From assembly GCA_025345505.1 (NCBI GenBank), contig JANVCC010000073.1:2030930-2094929 (forward strand): a stretch of 64,000 nucleotides of DNA. The letters run 5' to 3'. Below are positions 32,049-44,365 of the stretch, piece by piece (position 1 is the stretch's first letter; every line of letters begins with the position of its first letter). Made by a program: the position numbers and the translations under genes. Under the pieces are notes generated by a model. The model was not told the DNA's origin. It did no database searches and worked only from the letters and a program-made list of their open reading frames with translations. Source of the DNA: Todiramphus chloris collaris. Taxonomy: Eukaryota > Chordata > Aves > Coraciiformes > Alcedinidae.

Positions 32049-35040
32049 GCTGCCGGCGAGCCCTCACACCTCTCCTGGGCAAAGGAGAAAGAAAGAATCA
32101 AAAGACAAGAAAATAGCCAGCTTTTCCCGTTTGCCTATATTTTTTTTCTCCCCATTCCTTCTGCTCTTTGCCCTGGGGACTCATCCTTTCCACCCCGGGA
32201 TAAGGAGGATGCTGCCCGTGCAGCAGCAGGCAAGGTTTTTCCACGCAGGGGATGCTCCGTGGGTGCAAACATCCAGCTGCCAGCAGTGTCGGGATGAAGA
32301 TGAGGACCATGCCAGGCTCTGTCCCTACCCTTGTGCTGGGCCAACAATCCCCCGTGGCCAGGAAACCTCTTCCACTCACCTTCCTGGAGTAAACCCTCAT
32401 GTGCCTCAGCCTTTCAGCCGACCCAAAACAGCCTCATCCAACCCAAACAGCAGCCAGAAGTGAGCGAGCAGCTTGTAATGCCATTATTTCCAGCTCAGTG
32501 CAAAGCTCTCCGGGGTTTTATTTGTTCATGGACTACACGGAGGCTGAGCTGCTGAGGCCAGCTCACCCCTGCTCTCTGCAGCAGCCCCCCCGGATGATTC
32601 GTTTTCTACGGGGCTCAGGATGTGGGGAGATGCCCACACCCAACGGTGTCATCTCCAGTGAGAGCACCCATGGGAGCTGGCGAGGAAGGATAAGGGATGG
32701 GAAGGGTGGGGTGGGAGGTGGGGGTTGCTAGGGGCAGGTTATCCGCTGGCGTGAAGGGTGAGTGGTGTGAAAACAGGCTGGGAAAGGAGGGGTAAGAAAA
32801 ATAGGAGTGATTTTTTTTTTTAACCAGGGTGGTGTCTCCTGGGGCTCTGCAGCCTGGGAATGGGACACGGAGAGGCACGAAGCAGGCGGTGAGCTGGGAG
32901 GCTTGCACGAGCGGCTCAGCTCCATTCCCAGCGCAAAGGCAAACCGGTGGCTTTAGCACTGAAACTGCCACAGGTTGAATCCTGGGGTGATAAAGACTGG
33001 AGAGAGCACAAATGGCCTCCCCAGCTCCCAGATGCAGCGAGCTGGATCCCCCCCCATCTCACATCCCAGACACCCCTCCATCCACCTCATCTGACAGAAA
33101 AACCTCGCTCTGCTTCGGCAGCGAGGGCAAAGCAGCTTCCGAGCGGAGCCGGTCATAGCTGGGAGAGGAGCAGCCGGGCCCCGACAACGGAGCCAACAAT
33201 TCTGACCATGAACAGAGCCAGAAATCTGCAGAGTTCACATTTTTTGGCCCCGGGAGCGTTAGACAGAACAGTTCCCCATTGATAGCACCCAGCCAGTGCT
33301 CCTGTCCCCCCCTGCCACCAGCTCCTCCGCAGTTTTCAAATGCAAATGCAAGCTCCTTCCACGAAGGAGTCCAAAACTTCTTTCTAAATCATTCATATCG
33401 AGCTTCCCAAAGGGCTGATTGTGCTCCTGGGTCTGTAGGGACAGGGGGGGACCAGCTCTGCCCCGGGGCCATCGGGGTGCCGTGGGAAGGACCCCAGCCC
33501 TGAACCTTCCTTAGGCTCGCAGGATGCTTTGGGCTCGGAGCAAACCGCGCGTCATCCGGAGCTTCCCAAAGCCATCGCACGTGGATGGCGGGGCTGGCAC
33601 TGCTGATGGCAGGGCTGGCACTGCCCCTGCCTCCCCAAACCCACCACGAGCAGTGGTGGTTCTGCCAGCTGGTTGTTCTTCTGCTCGGGAAAACTCTGAC
33701 AGAATTTGCAGGGGAGGCTCTGGGTGGACGTCTGCTCTGGCGACCTGCGACCCCCCTCTTCTTGGGTACCCCCTGAACCCTACCCCAGGCTGCTTAAAGA
33801 GATGAGCAACACTGGCAGCTTCACCCCATGCTCTCTTTGAGCTGGTTGGATGTGTCACCCCAAAATCTGCATTCAGAGGCCGAGCCTCGGCACGTTCCTG
33901 GGGGGTTTCCCCCCCCCCCCCCCAAGCAGCGGCTGCAGGGATGGGAGGGCCAGGGGCAGAGCAGTTAACGAGCTGCTTGGGCCCAGTAATTAGAACTGAG
34001 GAACAAAGAGCCATTCTCAGCATCCGCCTGGGATACAGCCACTGGCACCAGGGGCTTTTTGTCCCCGTGCAGGGGGCATGGGAGGAATCGGGGCCACCCG
34101 CACCTCCATCCCCCACGGAGGGGAATGAAGGAAAAAAGGATTTGAGGTCTGAAACTTGTCCCGGCAGGGACAGCCTTGAAGAGGGGCAGGAGGTGGGTAC
34201 GTGGTCTGATAACAGTATTTGAGATCGTGCCACGGGAAAGCATCTCTGAAGAAGAAAAATCCCTTTCATCTCCATCCAACAAGCCCTAACAAGATGCAGA
34301 GCTTGCAGAAAAAGAAACCAAGGAGGAGTCTGGCAAGCAGTTTTAGGCTAGGGTAGCCAGGACAAGCTACTTTGGCCAAGCCATGGGAGAAGCTGTTTTT
34401 TAAGCTCCCCAATGAATTCCTGCTAACAGGAACACAGAGATCAGTAACCCCTGGAAGCCCCTCCTGCAACAAGTGCCATCTCAGCCTGCTGATCATCATC
34501 CCTTGTGCACCAGCAGCACCAAACCTCCGACCTCTGGGTTGGAAAAACAAACTTGTGACCTGAAACCCATGATCTTGAGGCCTGTCTTGACTCAGGAGAC
34601 CAAAATGCTTTGGATGGGGACGGGCTACACACGACACCAGCTTAATTTCTGTACTGGCAGGCCCATCTCACTCAGTTTTCCAAAAGGCTGTGCACAAATC
34701 CTGAGCACTGTCGGCTTGGTCTGAGCCCCGGGATCAAGATGCTCAGTTATGCCCAGCACTGCTCCTGCTCGTGCTGATATTTCAGGTCATTTCTAAGCCT
34801 TCAAGAGGGTGATTTCGGTGTCAGGTCCTCAGACCTTCGAGTGAGGGCTCCCAAGGAGCTCAGATCCACTAGGCAAGGAGGTGACTTCCTGGGGCAAGGA
34901 AGAGAAGCTCGAACGTGGACTGAGTTTGGTCAAGAGCAAATTGTTATTTCTTCCATACGTCTGGCCATACTGGAACCCACCTCAGTTCTCAGTGCTGTGC
35001 ATCATCACCAACGCACAGCGTGCAGCAGGGCCAGCAGCAG

Positions 35041-35270
35041 TCACAGAACCCCCCAGGCTGGACAAGCCCTCTGAGACCATCAAGCCCAGCCTAGGACCCA
35101 ACACCACCACGTCGGCCAGACCATGGCACTCAGTGCCACATCCAGCCTTGCTTTAAACACAGCCAGGGACAGTGACTCTACCACCTCCCTGGGCAGCCCG
35201 TTCCAACCTCTGATCACTCTGTCTGTCAGGAAGTGCTTCCTGATATCCAACCGGTCGCTGTGGCACCTCC
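35041..35270 (-). mobile_element. CR1 LINE 3' fragment
   Basis: Minus-strand CR1 3' end ('tcacagaacc', 'accaccacgtcggccagaccatg', 'gactctaccacctccctggg', 'cttcctgatatccaa'). Sequence from about 35271 to 35450 may be a more diverged continuation. Confidence 0.87.
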
Positions 35271-36924
35271 AGTACAGCCCAGCTGGGCATGGCCATGCAA
35301 CCAGTAAAGCCACATCTGGGCAGCTGTGGGGCCAAATCACCATCCTCCCATGGGGTCTATTAGCCCTTGAGGGCCCAGAGCTGCCTCACCTGGCCCCACA
35401 CCCCACCCTAGAGGAGGCTATTTAAGCTCAGTTGTGGGTGTTAGTCCCTCCTTGAAGGATGCTGCTGGTCCTCAGCCCTGTTTCTGGCTGTGCTCTGCTG
35501 GACCTCACCCCTCCAAGCAGCTCTGAGGTGAGTGTCTTAGGTGGGTGTAGGGTTTGGCATGATCTTCAGGGCAGGTGTAGCTGTGTTGCTGCCTTGTCTT
35601 TGTCCCTGTCTCCTTTGGCTTCTGCCTCCTGGTCACTTGATTCTGGGTATGTCTGGGGCTTCCAGCAGACCCCACTGCACTGTGGTGACCTTCTCCTTGT
35701 GCTGCGAGGAGGAAAGACTTGATCTGGGACAGGTGGGATGTCCTGTCTCTGTGTTTGAGCTCCTGTGGGACACTGGGAAAGGTTTTCCACCTTACTGGGC
35801 TGTTCCAGGTTGGGTGGAAGGTTTTGATCTTGCCCAGGCAGCCCTGGGCTGGGCTCTGCTGGGAAATGCCAGCTCTGACATGGAAAGTGGCAAAAGTTGT
35901 TCCTAAAGCCTTCCCTTGGGATACGTGTGCCTGTCTGTGCTGGCGATGGATGCTTCTAGGTGGGGATGAACATTTCTTCTGCTGGGTCTGGGAACATCAG
36001 CCGGGTTCTGTTATCATTTACATCAGCTAAAATCCATGAGGTTTTGTTGTCTCCCGAGTGGAAGCAAGGAGTCCTCAGTGGGTTAATGCAGTGCCAGGAG
36101 AGGAAAACAGAAGCTGTAGACTCAGCAGGAATTTCCTGGAGGTGGATGGCAGGGGGAGTGGGACTGTCCAGGGGCTTCCCAGGAGCTGCTGCCACATTAC
36201 AGGCACACTGCCGGGGCTCTCCCATCACTCATCTTCTCTCCCCAGCTGCTGAAATAGTAACTCTGAGTTTTGCTGGGAAGGGTCACAGGTGAAAGGCAGT
36301 GGTGACAGCCTCAGCTGCCAGGCCAGGGAGAGATTTGCTGCTGCTGGTAACTGGGAAGAGCCTGCTTCTCTGCAGCCCATGGCTGCTTCCTCAGGTAGCA
36401 CACTGTGGTTTCCATAATACATCTGTCAAACCTCCTCGGCATCCCAGCAGGACAGCAGCACTGATCCCCCTGAGCTGCCTGTCTTCTGGGAGATGCATCG
36501 GGCAGCTCAGCCCTGGTGCTCACCATCGCACTCTCCAGGGAGGGGCAGCTCAGAGCAGCCCAGTGCCTGGGCTGGCTTGCAGTCCTCTCCAGCCTGCAAC
36601 GAGCTTCAGTGTTCCCCACAGCCACAAATCCACCCCACTGCCTGATATGTCTAAGGCCAAGCTGAGATGCAGCGTCCTGCCTGCTCTCTAAACAGAGCAA
36701 CAGAGCTAGGAAGGGAACCCTGTCCAGCTTGGTGCTACCCAAGCAAAGACCAGCTGAGATGCCCAGGCAGGGGAGGTGATGAGACCAGCAATGAGCTTCA
36801 TCTTCTGCCCAAAGAAGCTGATTTCTCCCAAGGAGCTATCAGCAAATTGACCACGGTATCCCAAAACCTGGAGCCACTGGTGTTGGAGCCCCTGCTTTCC
36901 CTCCCATGGCTGTTCCTGGCCCAC

Positions 36925-36952
36925 ATCTTTCTAACCTAAAAGATTCTATGAT
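36925..36952 (+). mobile_element. CR1 3' tail remnant
   Basis: TTTCTAACCTAAAAGATTCT followed by ATGATTC is the last 28 bases of a CR1 element with no body attached. Confidence 0.55.
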
Positions 36953-38369
36953 TCATATTGCATGAAAGAAGAGAGAGGAGTCCCCTTGCTGTCACCCTCC
37001 TTCACTGGGCCAAGGTGGGACAGAAGGCAATTTTGGGGCTCGCTTTCTGTGGCCGGATGCTGCCCTGCAGGAGAAACCTGGATGGAGAACAGAGCCATGG
37101 CAGAGGTGAGCAGAGCTGGCTGGGAAGGATGTCCACGTCGTGCACCGCTGACTCGCAAAACCACATCAGCCATCGAGGTCTCATCAGTCCCTTGAGGGAC
37201 AGGATGGAAGTGGGGCTGGATGGGGTGTGATGCAGCAGCTGAGCTCCTAAAGGTGGCCAAGGGAAGCCTAATTTACACTGTGTCAGCCAAGACAAACCCT
37301 GAGCCTGGGTTTGGGGTAGAACGTGGGTAAGCATGCAGTAAGCGCAGCGGTGCCAAACTCCTAAAGACTGGGAGGTTGGGTCAGCCCCTGCAGCTCAGAT
37401 CAGTCCTGGGCCAAGCTTTGGGGACAGTCTGTTTGTTCAGACCTTGCAATCAAAGCCTTTACCCAAATTGGGCTCCCCAGGGCACTGCTGAGCCCTGGGG
37501 ATCGGATGCTGCCAGGAACTGGAGGCTTTTGCAAGGGAGTGAAAGCCCTGGTCAGGTGCCAGGAGCCAGAGTAGTGCAAAAATCCAAAGTGGTGTATTGA
37601 AAATCTGTTATCCTCGAGAAAAAAGAGGAAAAAAAAGAAAGTTTACAAATGAATATCAAAAGAACAAGTGCCAGATTTCTTCAGGACAGCAACTTGTGCT
37701 TTGGCACAGGCACCCTGGGAATGGTGGGGTGAGGAAGGGCTGCTGGGGCAGGAGCGAGGAGGAGACGCAAGGCAGTCCCAAAATATTGAAAGGAGACAAA
37801 AAAAAAACCCCAAACAACTGACTCTGGAATCGGGAAAAGAACAAGAGGTAGAGGTGACATGCAGCTGGGCTCATAGGTTCCTGAAGAAGCTTGTCCTCTG
37901 GAGCTTGGCAGGACAGATCTGGTACAGGAGAGGGATGGGAAGGATCTCCAGGCCATGCGATGCTCTTGAGCAGACCAAAATAAGTGGTAGCTGCAACAGC
38001 AGCAGGTTTTCCAGCTGCTCTTTTCTGGAGCTCTGCCACTGAGTGTGCTGGAAATTGGTGCAGGAGGGTTCAAAGAGCACCAGGATGAATCTGCAGAGGA
38101 CAGACAGGGCCACCAGCAGCTACCTCTGATGGCTGAGGGGCAACCTCTGGCTCAGGATGCCCTGAACTCCTGCTTCTCAACCTCAGATGTTTGGCTGATG
38201 TGGGCCAGGAACAGGCATGGGAGGGAAAGCAGAGCCTGTAGCCTACAGGGGCTGAAGTTCTGGTGTCTTGGGGGGGGGGGGATCAGCCAAAACTGTGCAG
38301 GCAGCTCTTGCAATGCAGAGAAACCTGCTTGCTAACGCTGGACCAGATCTGCTGATGTACCTCACACAA

Positions 38370-38570
38370 GATGGAGCGTGATCTGCACCGCGAGGACTCG
38401 GCGCTCTAATCTGCAGAATGCATCTGCCGCCCGCTTTTTAATTTGTTGCTCACCCAAATCACTGCCAGTGCCACCAGCGTGACGAATGTCGTTGCTTTTT
38501 TGTGAAGCTGATAATCACTCCAGAGCTGTTCCGAAGGTTAATTAAATATATTACAACTGCCTGGATCTTA
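38370..38570. promoter_or_regulatory. Candidate intronic enhancer
   Basis: A sharp change to AT-rich sequence with TTTTTAATTTG, TGATAATCAC, GGTTAATTAAATATATTAC and a CpG-bearing left edge (GCACCGCGAGGACTCGGCGC). No coding potential. Function is inferred from motif texture only. Confidence 0.22.
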
Positions 38571-41500
38571 AGCATCCCCTTTGCTTAAAATAAACCAGAG
38601 GACAGATCTTCAGTGAGTAGATGCTCATGATCACACGGAGGCTGATGGGCATGGGAGAAGAAATGCTGCTGCCTGGCCCCTCCTTAAGACCTCTGCACCC
38701 AGGAGGCTGGTGACAGAAAGCATCCTGAGTGTGACCGGTTAGCACATCTCGCGGCAAAACATCGGGAACTGAAAAGCTCCGGGATGGGGGATGGTGTTTC
38801 TGGTCCTTCATCTGCAGGCTTTCGGCTCGGGGGAGGCTGGAAGCTGGAGCTGTGGGCTCCCAGAGCACACGGGATCAGGGCTGAGACCTCTCAACTCATT
38901 TCACAAGTGTCACGGAGGAATAGTTGCTGCTGGACAGGAAGGGATTGAGGCTGAGCTGCAACCACAGGGAAAGGGTCAGGCCCTCCAGCCAAAGGGAGGA
39001 GGGAGCTGGATGGACTGGCTGGCCCTGGGGCAGAGCCGCATCACTCCCCAGATCTGTGCCGAATGGGTGCCCTGTGCCCCACTGGGAAGGCACATCACCC
39101 GCCCGGGCTGGGACCACTGCCCGCACCTCTCCTCCGGTCCATCTGCAGCTCTCCTCCTCTGCTAACTCAGCCAAAGGCAGCTCTACCACCACTAAAAACT
39201 GCCAGGAGGCTTCAGCGAACCAACACTTCACACAGCAAAGTGCAACATAACTTTAAATCACAGCTAAAAATATTCCTGAAGTGTTTTATTAGTAAATGCC
39301 ACGGGATTTTTTTTTTTTCTTCTTCTTTCTCCCCCTTCTACTGCAAGATGTTTCAGCTCTAGGAACAGCACTTGACTAAATTGCCTCTAAATCACAAACG
39401 CCTCTGAAGGCTGAGCTCCTCAACACCAACCTGCACCAGAAAGCCTGCTTAGGAGGATGCCATAAATGCAACTGCCTCCTTACCTCGGGGTTAGTATAAA
39501 AAGCTTGCCCTTCTGTGGGTCTGGTGGAAAACAAACAGGCTCCTTAATGGTTTTATAATCTACATTTTATCTACTATTTCTTTCAGACTTGGTAGGGTTA
39601 ATGGCTGGACTTGAGGATTTTAAAGGGGTTTCTTTTCCAATTTAATTCCATGATTTACAGGCATGCAACGAGCGAGTGCTAAATTGGCAAGAGGGTTTTC
39701 CAGCGGGATTTTTCCCTTGGGTTTTAGCTGATGTGGGTTTGGGGTTCTGTCGTTTGGTTTCTCAGAAATGGGGAGCCCTTGGTGCCCCCCCCCCCCCAGT
39801 GCTGGTCAGGGAGCTGAGGGCCACTTCAGGTCCTCCCCATCAAAAAGAAGCTGCTGCCAGCACCCAGACAGACCCAGCAGCATCACCACCACCTTTGGGC
39901 TTCATCTCTGCTTTGGCTACAAACTAAATCCATGCGAATGCAAGGCCCAGATACTGTAATGCTGAAGGGAGAAGGAAGTGTTGGGGGGGAAAAAAAGCAT
40001 GGATGAAACTGTGATCCTCCCCATTGCTCCATGCGTGGCTCCTGTGCTAGGACCCCCTGGGAGCAGCGATGCCTGCCTTGATCTTCAGAGCAACCAGGGC
40101 ACGGGGTGGTGGGAACAGCAGCACAGATCCCAGCTCTTGTTTTGGTTGGAAAAGAGCCCTGCTGGCCCAGGAATCATGTGTTGTTTTTAACGACTCTTTA
40201 TCACCAAAGGAAAATCTTCAATGACATTTCCCCCCCCCCCTTTCTGTGCTCAGCTCATTAACAGAAGGATCTCACTCGCTTTGCCGGCCGCTTGTGTGAG
40301 CAGGATGCTGCTGAACAAACCAGCCTTTTTCTCCCCAGTATAGAAGGTGCTTTGATAAACCCAGGAAACCCTCGGCGAGCAACAAGGCTCTTTCTGGAAA
40401 CCCGGCGCTCGCTGCCTTTGGGAACAGCCGCAGGACCAGCATCTCCAGCCGCTCCAGTACGGTTCCCTCCCCGGGCTGCTCCATGTGCCCAGGTGATCCC
40501 TCCTCAAGCTATGCTGTATGTGCAGCCCTGCAAAAATCCCAGTGGGATATGGGGGAGAGGGACCACCTCCTGTCAGTGAGCTGGTTGCATTCCCTCCTCT
40601 CCTCGAGTGTGCAGCTCAGAATGTGGTTTTTTTGGATGAGCAGCTCTGCAAAAAAAAAGATTCTTGCTTCCCCCCCCAATTTATTTTAACACTTTTGGCT
40701 TGAGGGCTGTTGTTCGTAACTTGTCAAGATCTTGGCATCCGCAGCTGATTTGTCATCCACCATAAAATGGAGGCTGAGCATCTTTAGTTCAGAACTGGGC
40801 CAAGGGAGATGACAGCTCAAAGCAAAATATGCTTCATCTCGAGTTTTCTCTGTGGGCTTGAGCTCCTCGGGAAAGGAGCGGATATTTGGGGTCTAAGTTG
40901 CATCACAGGCATCATGTGGAAGAGCCCTTGGCATGCTCTGCGTGTGTGACAGAAGAGCACGGTGCACGTTAACCTCCGAGCTGCCAGATGAAGCTTTGCT
41001 GGACCGACGCTGTCTTCAACCTCCCCTAAACACTGAGCTGTTGAACCTGGCACAGGGGATGCTACCGAGATACAGAAATGCCATCAAAATCCCCCCCCCC
41101 CCTTTTTTTTTTCTCCTCTTTGATGAAGCTATCGACCTCCCTTGCAAGGAGATGCAGCAAATGAGGGGTGTGCCTTGGCACGCTCAAGTTTGGGAGATGA
41201 ATTATTAATTCTGCCATTGCTGATCTGCCCCTCCAGCCAGGTTCTGCTCTCCCTTCCTTCGGCGCGTAGCTGGCAGCTGGCAGCCCCGTGCCAGGCGGCT
41301 GCAGACAAAGCAGCCACCAACTACGTTAAGAAGCATCTTAATCCATAGGTGTTTTCCCACGAGGCAGCAAGAACTCGAGTTTAAGCAATAAAACTGCAAG
41401 TAGCTGAATCACTGAGCATGGAGGCCCAGGCTCTGGCCTCTTATGGGGGGTGTATGTGCCTGCCTGCAGAATGGGTGCTCTGGGTTGGGGAGCTATGGGG

Positions 41501-41634
41501 GGCTGGGGTGGGGGGGAAAACCCCAGGGAGGACCCTTGGCTGGTGTGGGGGGGTGGGCTGTGCATAGCAGGTGCCACCAGGATTCTGCTTGGCCCTGTCC
41601 TCTCTGCTTTCCCAGCCTCTCGTCAGGTTGCAAG

Positions 41635-41637
<3 letters not shown>

Positions 41638-41671
<34 letters not shown>

Positions 41672-41705
41672 CGGGGGGGGGGGGGGCCCCCCCCCCCCCC
41701 CCCCC
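41638..41705. repeat. C33-GC-G14-C19 homopolymer palindrome
   Basis: 33 C, then GC, 14 G, then 19 C. It can fold as a C:G hairpin, i-motif or G-quadruplex, and is a place where sequencing and assembly commonly fail. The lengths should not be trusted. Confidence 0.85.
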
Positions 41706-41885
41706 AACTCGCCTGCCTTAGGAGGGGGTGAGCCCTGCCCTATGCTGGCAATAGGTCCCTCTCCCTGCCCAGGTGGCTGTGGGCCCAGCTTCTCCTCCAG
41801 AAATGGTGTAAAAATGCAAATGGTGGTGAAACGCTGGAACCTCCCTTCCCCAAGGTGCGAGGATGTGATTCTTCCCTTCTTCCCC

Positions 41886-42440
41886 CCCCCCCAGTGCAAG
41901 GGTGCAAAGCAGGCAGGTACCCTCCTTTCCATGCAGGAATGCAAAGTGACAGCAGCCCCCCCCACCATGCAAGGCTGCAAAGAGCCATCACCCCCCCCAC
42001 CCCCCGCAAGGCTGTAAAACTGGTAGGTGCAAAAAGATGCAAAGCAAGTCCTCTTGCCTCCCCGCGCCCCTCCGCCATGCAAGGATGGAAAGAGGCCCAG
42101 AGCACCGTGATGCAAACGTGACAAGTAATTTGGGGGACCCCCCCGATGACAAGGTGCAAAGCACTTTCACTGTCCCCCCTCCATGCAAAGGTGTCAAACG
42201 GTGGAGGATCCTCCCAAACCCTCCCCCATCCCCCCCATCCCGATGAATAAGTGCAAAAATAGGACCCTCCCCACGCAAGGCTGCAAAGCAGCTCGGACAA
42301 CCTCCTCCCAGCGCAAGGATGCAAAAGTGACCCGCACATTTCCAGTGCGAAGCCATGGGGGGCACCCCTGCAAGACAGGGATGCAAAGGGGCACCCCTGC
42401 AAGGCAGGGATGCAAAGCGGTGGGATGCAAAGCGGTGGGA
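41886..42440 (-). repeat. Degenerate ~35-bp minisatellite with TGCAAAG core
   Basis: At least a dozen copies of CATGCAAGGnTGCAAAG-type units, spaced about 30-40 bp by C-rich linkers, the last three nearly identical (AGGGATGCAAAG, GGGATGCAAAG). It lies just downstream of the CpG island on the WASF4 strand. ATGCAAA is also a POU-specific half site and CAAAG a nuclear-receptor-like half site, but the repeat itself explains the recurrence. Confidence 0.7.
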
Positions 42441-42444
42441 GGCA

Positions 42445-42475
<31 letters not shown>

Positions 42476-42490
42476 GGGGGGGGGGGGGGG
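42445..42490. repeat. C29-G17 homopolymer palindrome
   Basis: 29 C directly followed by 17 G, at the other end of the TGCAAAG minisatellite and at the edge of the CpG island. Length is uncertain for technical reasons. Confidence 0.85.
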
Positions 42491-42670
42491 TTCGGGGGGT
42501 ACCCCCCCTCTCCGCGGGGCTGTGCGGGGCTGCAGCGGCCCCCGCCGCTCTCCGCGCTCTCTCCGCGCCGCTCCGCAGTGCGCGCACGGCGCATGTGTCC
42601 CCCCCCCGCCTCCGCCCCGCTCCGCCCCGCGCACCGGGGCCGACCGCGCGGACCCCGGCTCCCTCCCCTG
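42491..42670 (-). promoter_or_regulatory. CpG island, candidate WASF4 promoter / non-coding first exon
   Basis: About 180 bp of dense CpG with GC boxes (read on minus: GGGGCGGAGCGGGGCGGAGG) and no TATA. It ends abruptly in AT-rich sequence at 42670. WASF4 on the minus strand, whose first coding exon carries an upstream acceptor, is the only nearby gene lacking a promoter. A clear donor was not found, so the first exon's end is not given. It could be bidirectional. Confidence 0.4.
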
Positions 42671-43392
42671 TAACTTCAACGTTTCCTTCTCTTTTGTTAT
42701 TTTTCGTGCTAAATACCTAATTTTCCATAGTTTGGCACCCTGCAGGTTCAGACCACCCGGCTGGGAAAGCCGTCGGCTGGCAAAAGGAAGAGCTGAAAGG
42801 ATGCTCCGATGCCAAGGGGTGAGGCTTGCGCGTCGTCTTCGCCGCTTGTTTGGCATCGCCACCGTCCTGTGATGCCCTTGGGTCTCATCATGGTCCTGCC
42901 CCTCTGGCAGGGTGGTGACCTGAGCCCAAGAACCGGAGCAAGCCCGACCCTCGTCCTCCTCAGCTCACCACTGCTGTTGCCAGAGGATTTTTGGGTCCTC
43001 TGGTGATGCCCCAGAGGCAGCGCTGGATGGTGCTGAGATGTCTCTGGGTGTGAACACTAGCGAGGGCTTCGCTTCGTCATCTGGGGGTCTCTGGCAGTGA
43101 GGCTGGAGGTCTGATGCTGCTAACTCCAAAAGAGTCCCCCCCCTCTTTCCGCAGCCCATGGGTGCTGCTTGATCTCAGACCAGGTCAAAGTCTTCAGCTG
43201 GAGCCAACAGAACCCAAGTCTCAGTGTCCAGAAATGACCCCATCTCAGGGCTCTGCCCCTCTCCAGCCCATGCAGAACCCTTGCCCAAGCCCTGGACATG
43301 CTCCAGCCCCAGTCACCAGCAGGGTTTTTCCAGGCTGGCCAAGGAGGGACACGACTGACTCACTCAGGGGCTGGGACTCCAGGCTGCTCATG
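42671..43392. other. Non-coding stretch
   Basis: Unique sequence beyond the CpG island. Nothing recognised; the small open frames have no family resemblance. Confidence 0.45.
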
Positions 43393-44365
43393 GCTTGGAC
43401 ATGTATATTCTTCACTGGGTAAAAACCTGGCCTCATAGCCAAGTCCAGAGAGTGGTGGTGAAGTGAGTTAAATCCAGTTAGAGGCTGGTCACAAGTGGTG
43501 TTCCCCAGGGCTCACTACTGGGGCCAGTTCTGTTTAGTGTCCATCAGTGATCTGGACAAGGGGATGGAGGCACTCTCACTAAGTCTGCAGGTGACACCAA
43601 GTTGGGTGGGTACGTTGATCTGCTTGAAGGTCGGGAGGATCTACAAAGGGATCTACAAAGGGATCAGGTGATGGGCTGAGGCCAATGAGATGAGGCTGAA
43701 CAAGGCCAAGTGCTGGGTGTTGCACTTGGGTCACAACAACCCTCTGCAATGTTCCAGGCTGGAAACTGCCTGACAGAAAAGGACCTGGGGGGTTGGTTAA
43801 CAGCCATCTGAAGATGAGCCAGTGTGTGAACAAGTGGCAAAAATGGCCACCAGCACCTGGCTTGTGTCAGCGCTGGTATGGCCAGCAGGACCAGGGCAGG
43901 GATCATCCCTCTAGACTGGGTGCTGGGGAGGCTGCCACTCCAATCCTGGGCTCAGTTTTGGGCCCCTGACTCCCAGCAGGACATCGAGGGGCTGGAGCGT
44001 GGCCAGAGAAGGGCAACGGAGATGGGGAAGGGGCTGGAGCACAAGGGTGCTGAGGAGCGGCTGAGGGACCTGGGATTGATAAGCCTGGAGAGAAGGAGGC
44101 TCAGGGGAGACCTTCTGGCTCTGACAGCTCCTGACAGGAGGCTGGAGCCAGGGGGGTCAAGCTCTGCTCCCAAGGAACAAGGGACAGGACAAGAGGAACT
44201 GGCCTCAAGTTGCTCCAGGGGAGGTGTAGGTTGGAGCTGAGGAACAATTTCTTCCCCTCCAGGGTTGTCCAGGGCTGTCCCAGGCTGTCCAGGGCTCTGA
44301 TGGAGTCCCCATGATCCCTGGAGGGGTTTCCGAGCCATGGAGCTGTGGTGCTGAGGGAAATGATG
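43393..44365 (+). mobile_element. CR1 LINE, longest copy in the window
   Basis: About 970 bp of plus-strand CR1. It includes the C-terminal RT region ('tcttcactgggtaaaaacctgg', 'ggtgttccccagggctca', 'gacaccaagttgggtggg') and most of the 3' UTR, to 'gccatggagctgtggtgctgaggg'. The final ~90 bases and the repeat tail are missing and LTR-like sequence begins at that point. Confidence 0.92.

Larger units (their letters stand above)
32075..42480 (-). other. Presumed WASF4 intron 1 / upstream region
   Basis: About 10.4 kb between the first coding exon's acceptor (32075) and the CpG island at 42.5 kb. It holds CR1 copies at 35041 and 36925, C tracts (33911-33923, 39786-39796), an AT-rich patch at 38370-38570, and no recognised exon. 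The 254-codon minus frame at 33511-34275 has no family resemblance. That this is one intron is inferred from the 5' UTR acceptor and the lack of a nearer CpG-island promoter. Confidence 0.4.

Noticed and set aside
33511-34275. 254-codon minus frame within the presumed WASF4 intron 1
   Set aside because: No homology and not flanked by splice sites compatible with WASF4. The WASF4 start codon already has a complete N-terminal domain.
41441-42872. Several 200-280-codon frames on both strands across the C/G tracts
   Set aside because: Created by polyproline/polyglycine homopolymers and the TGCAAAG minisatellite. They end in low-complexity sequence with no conserved domain.
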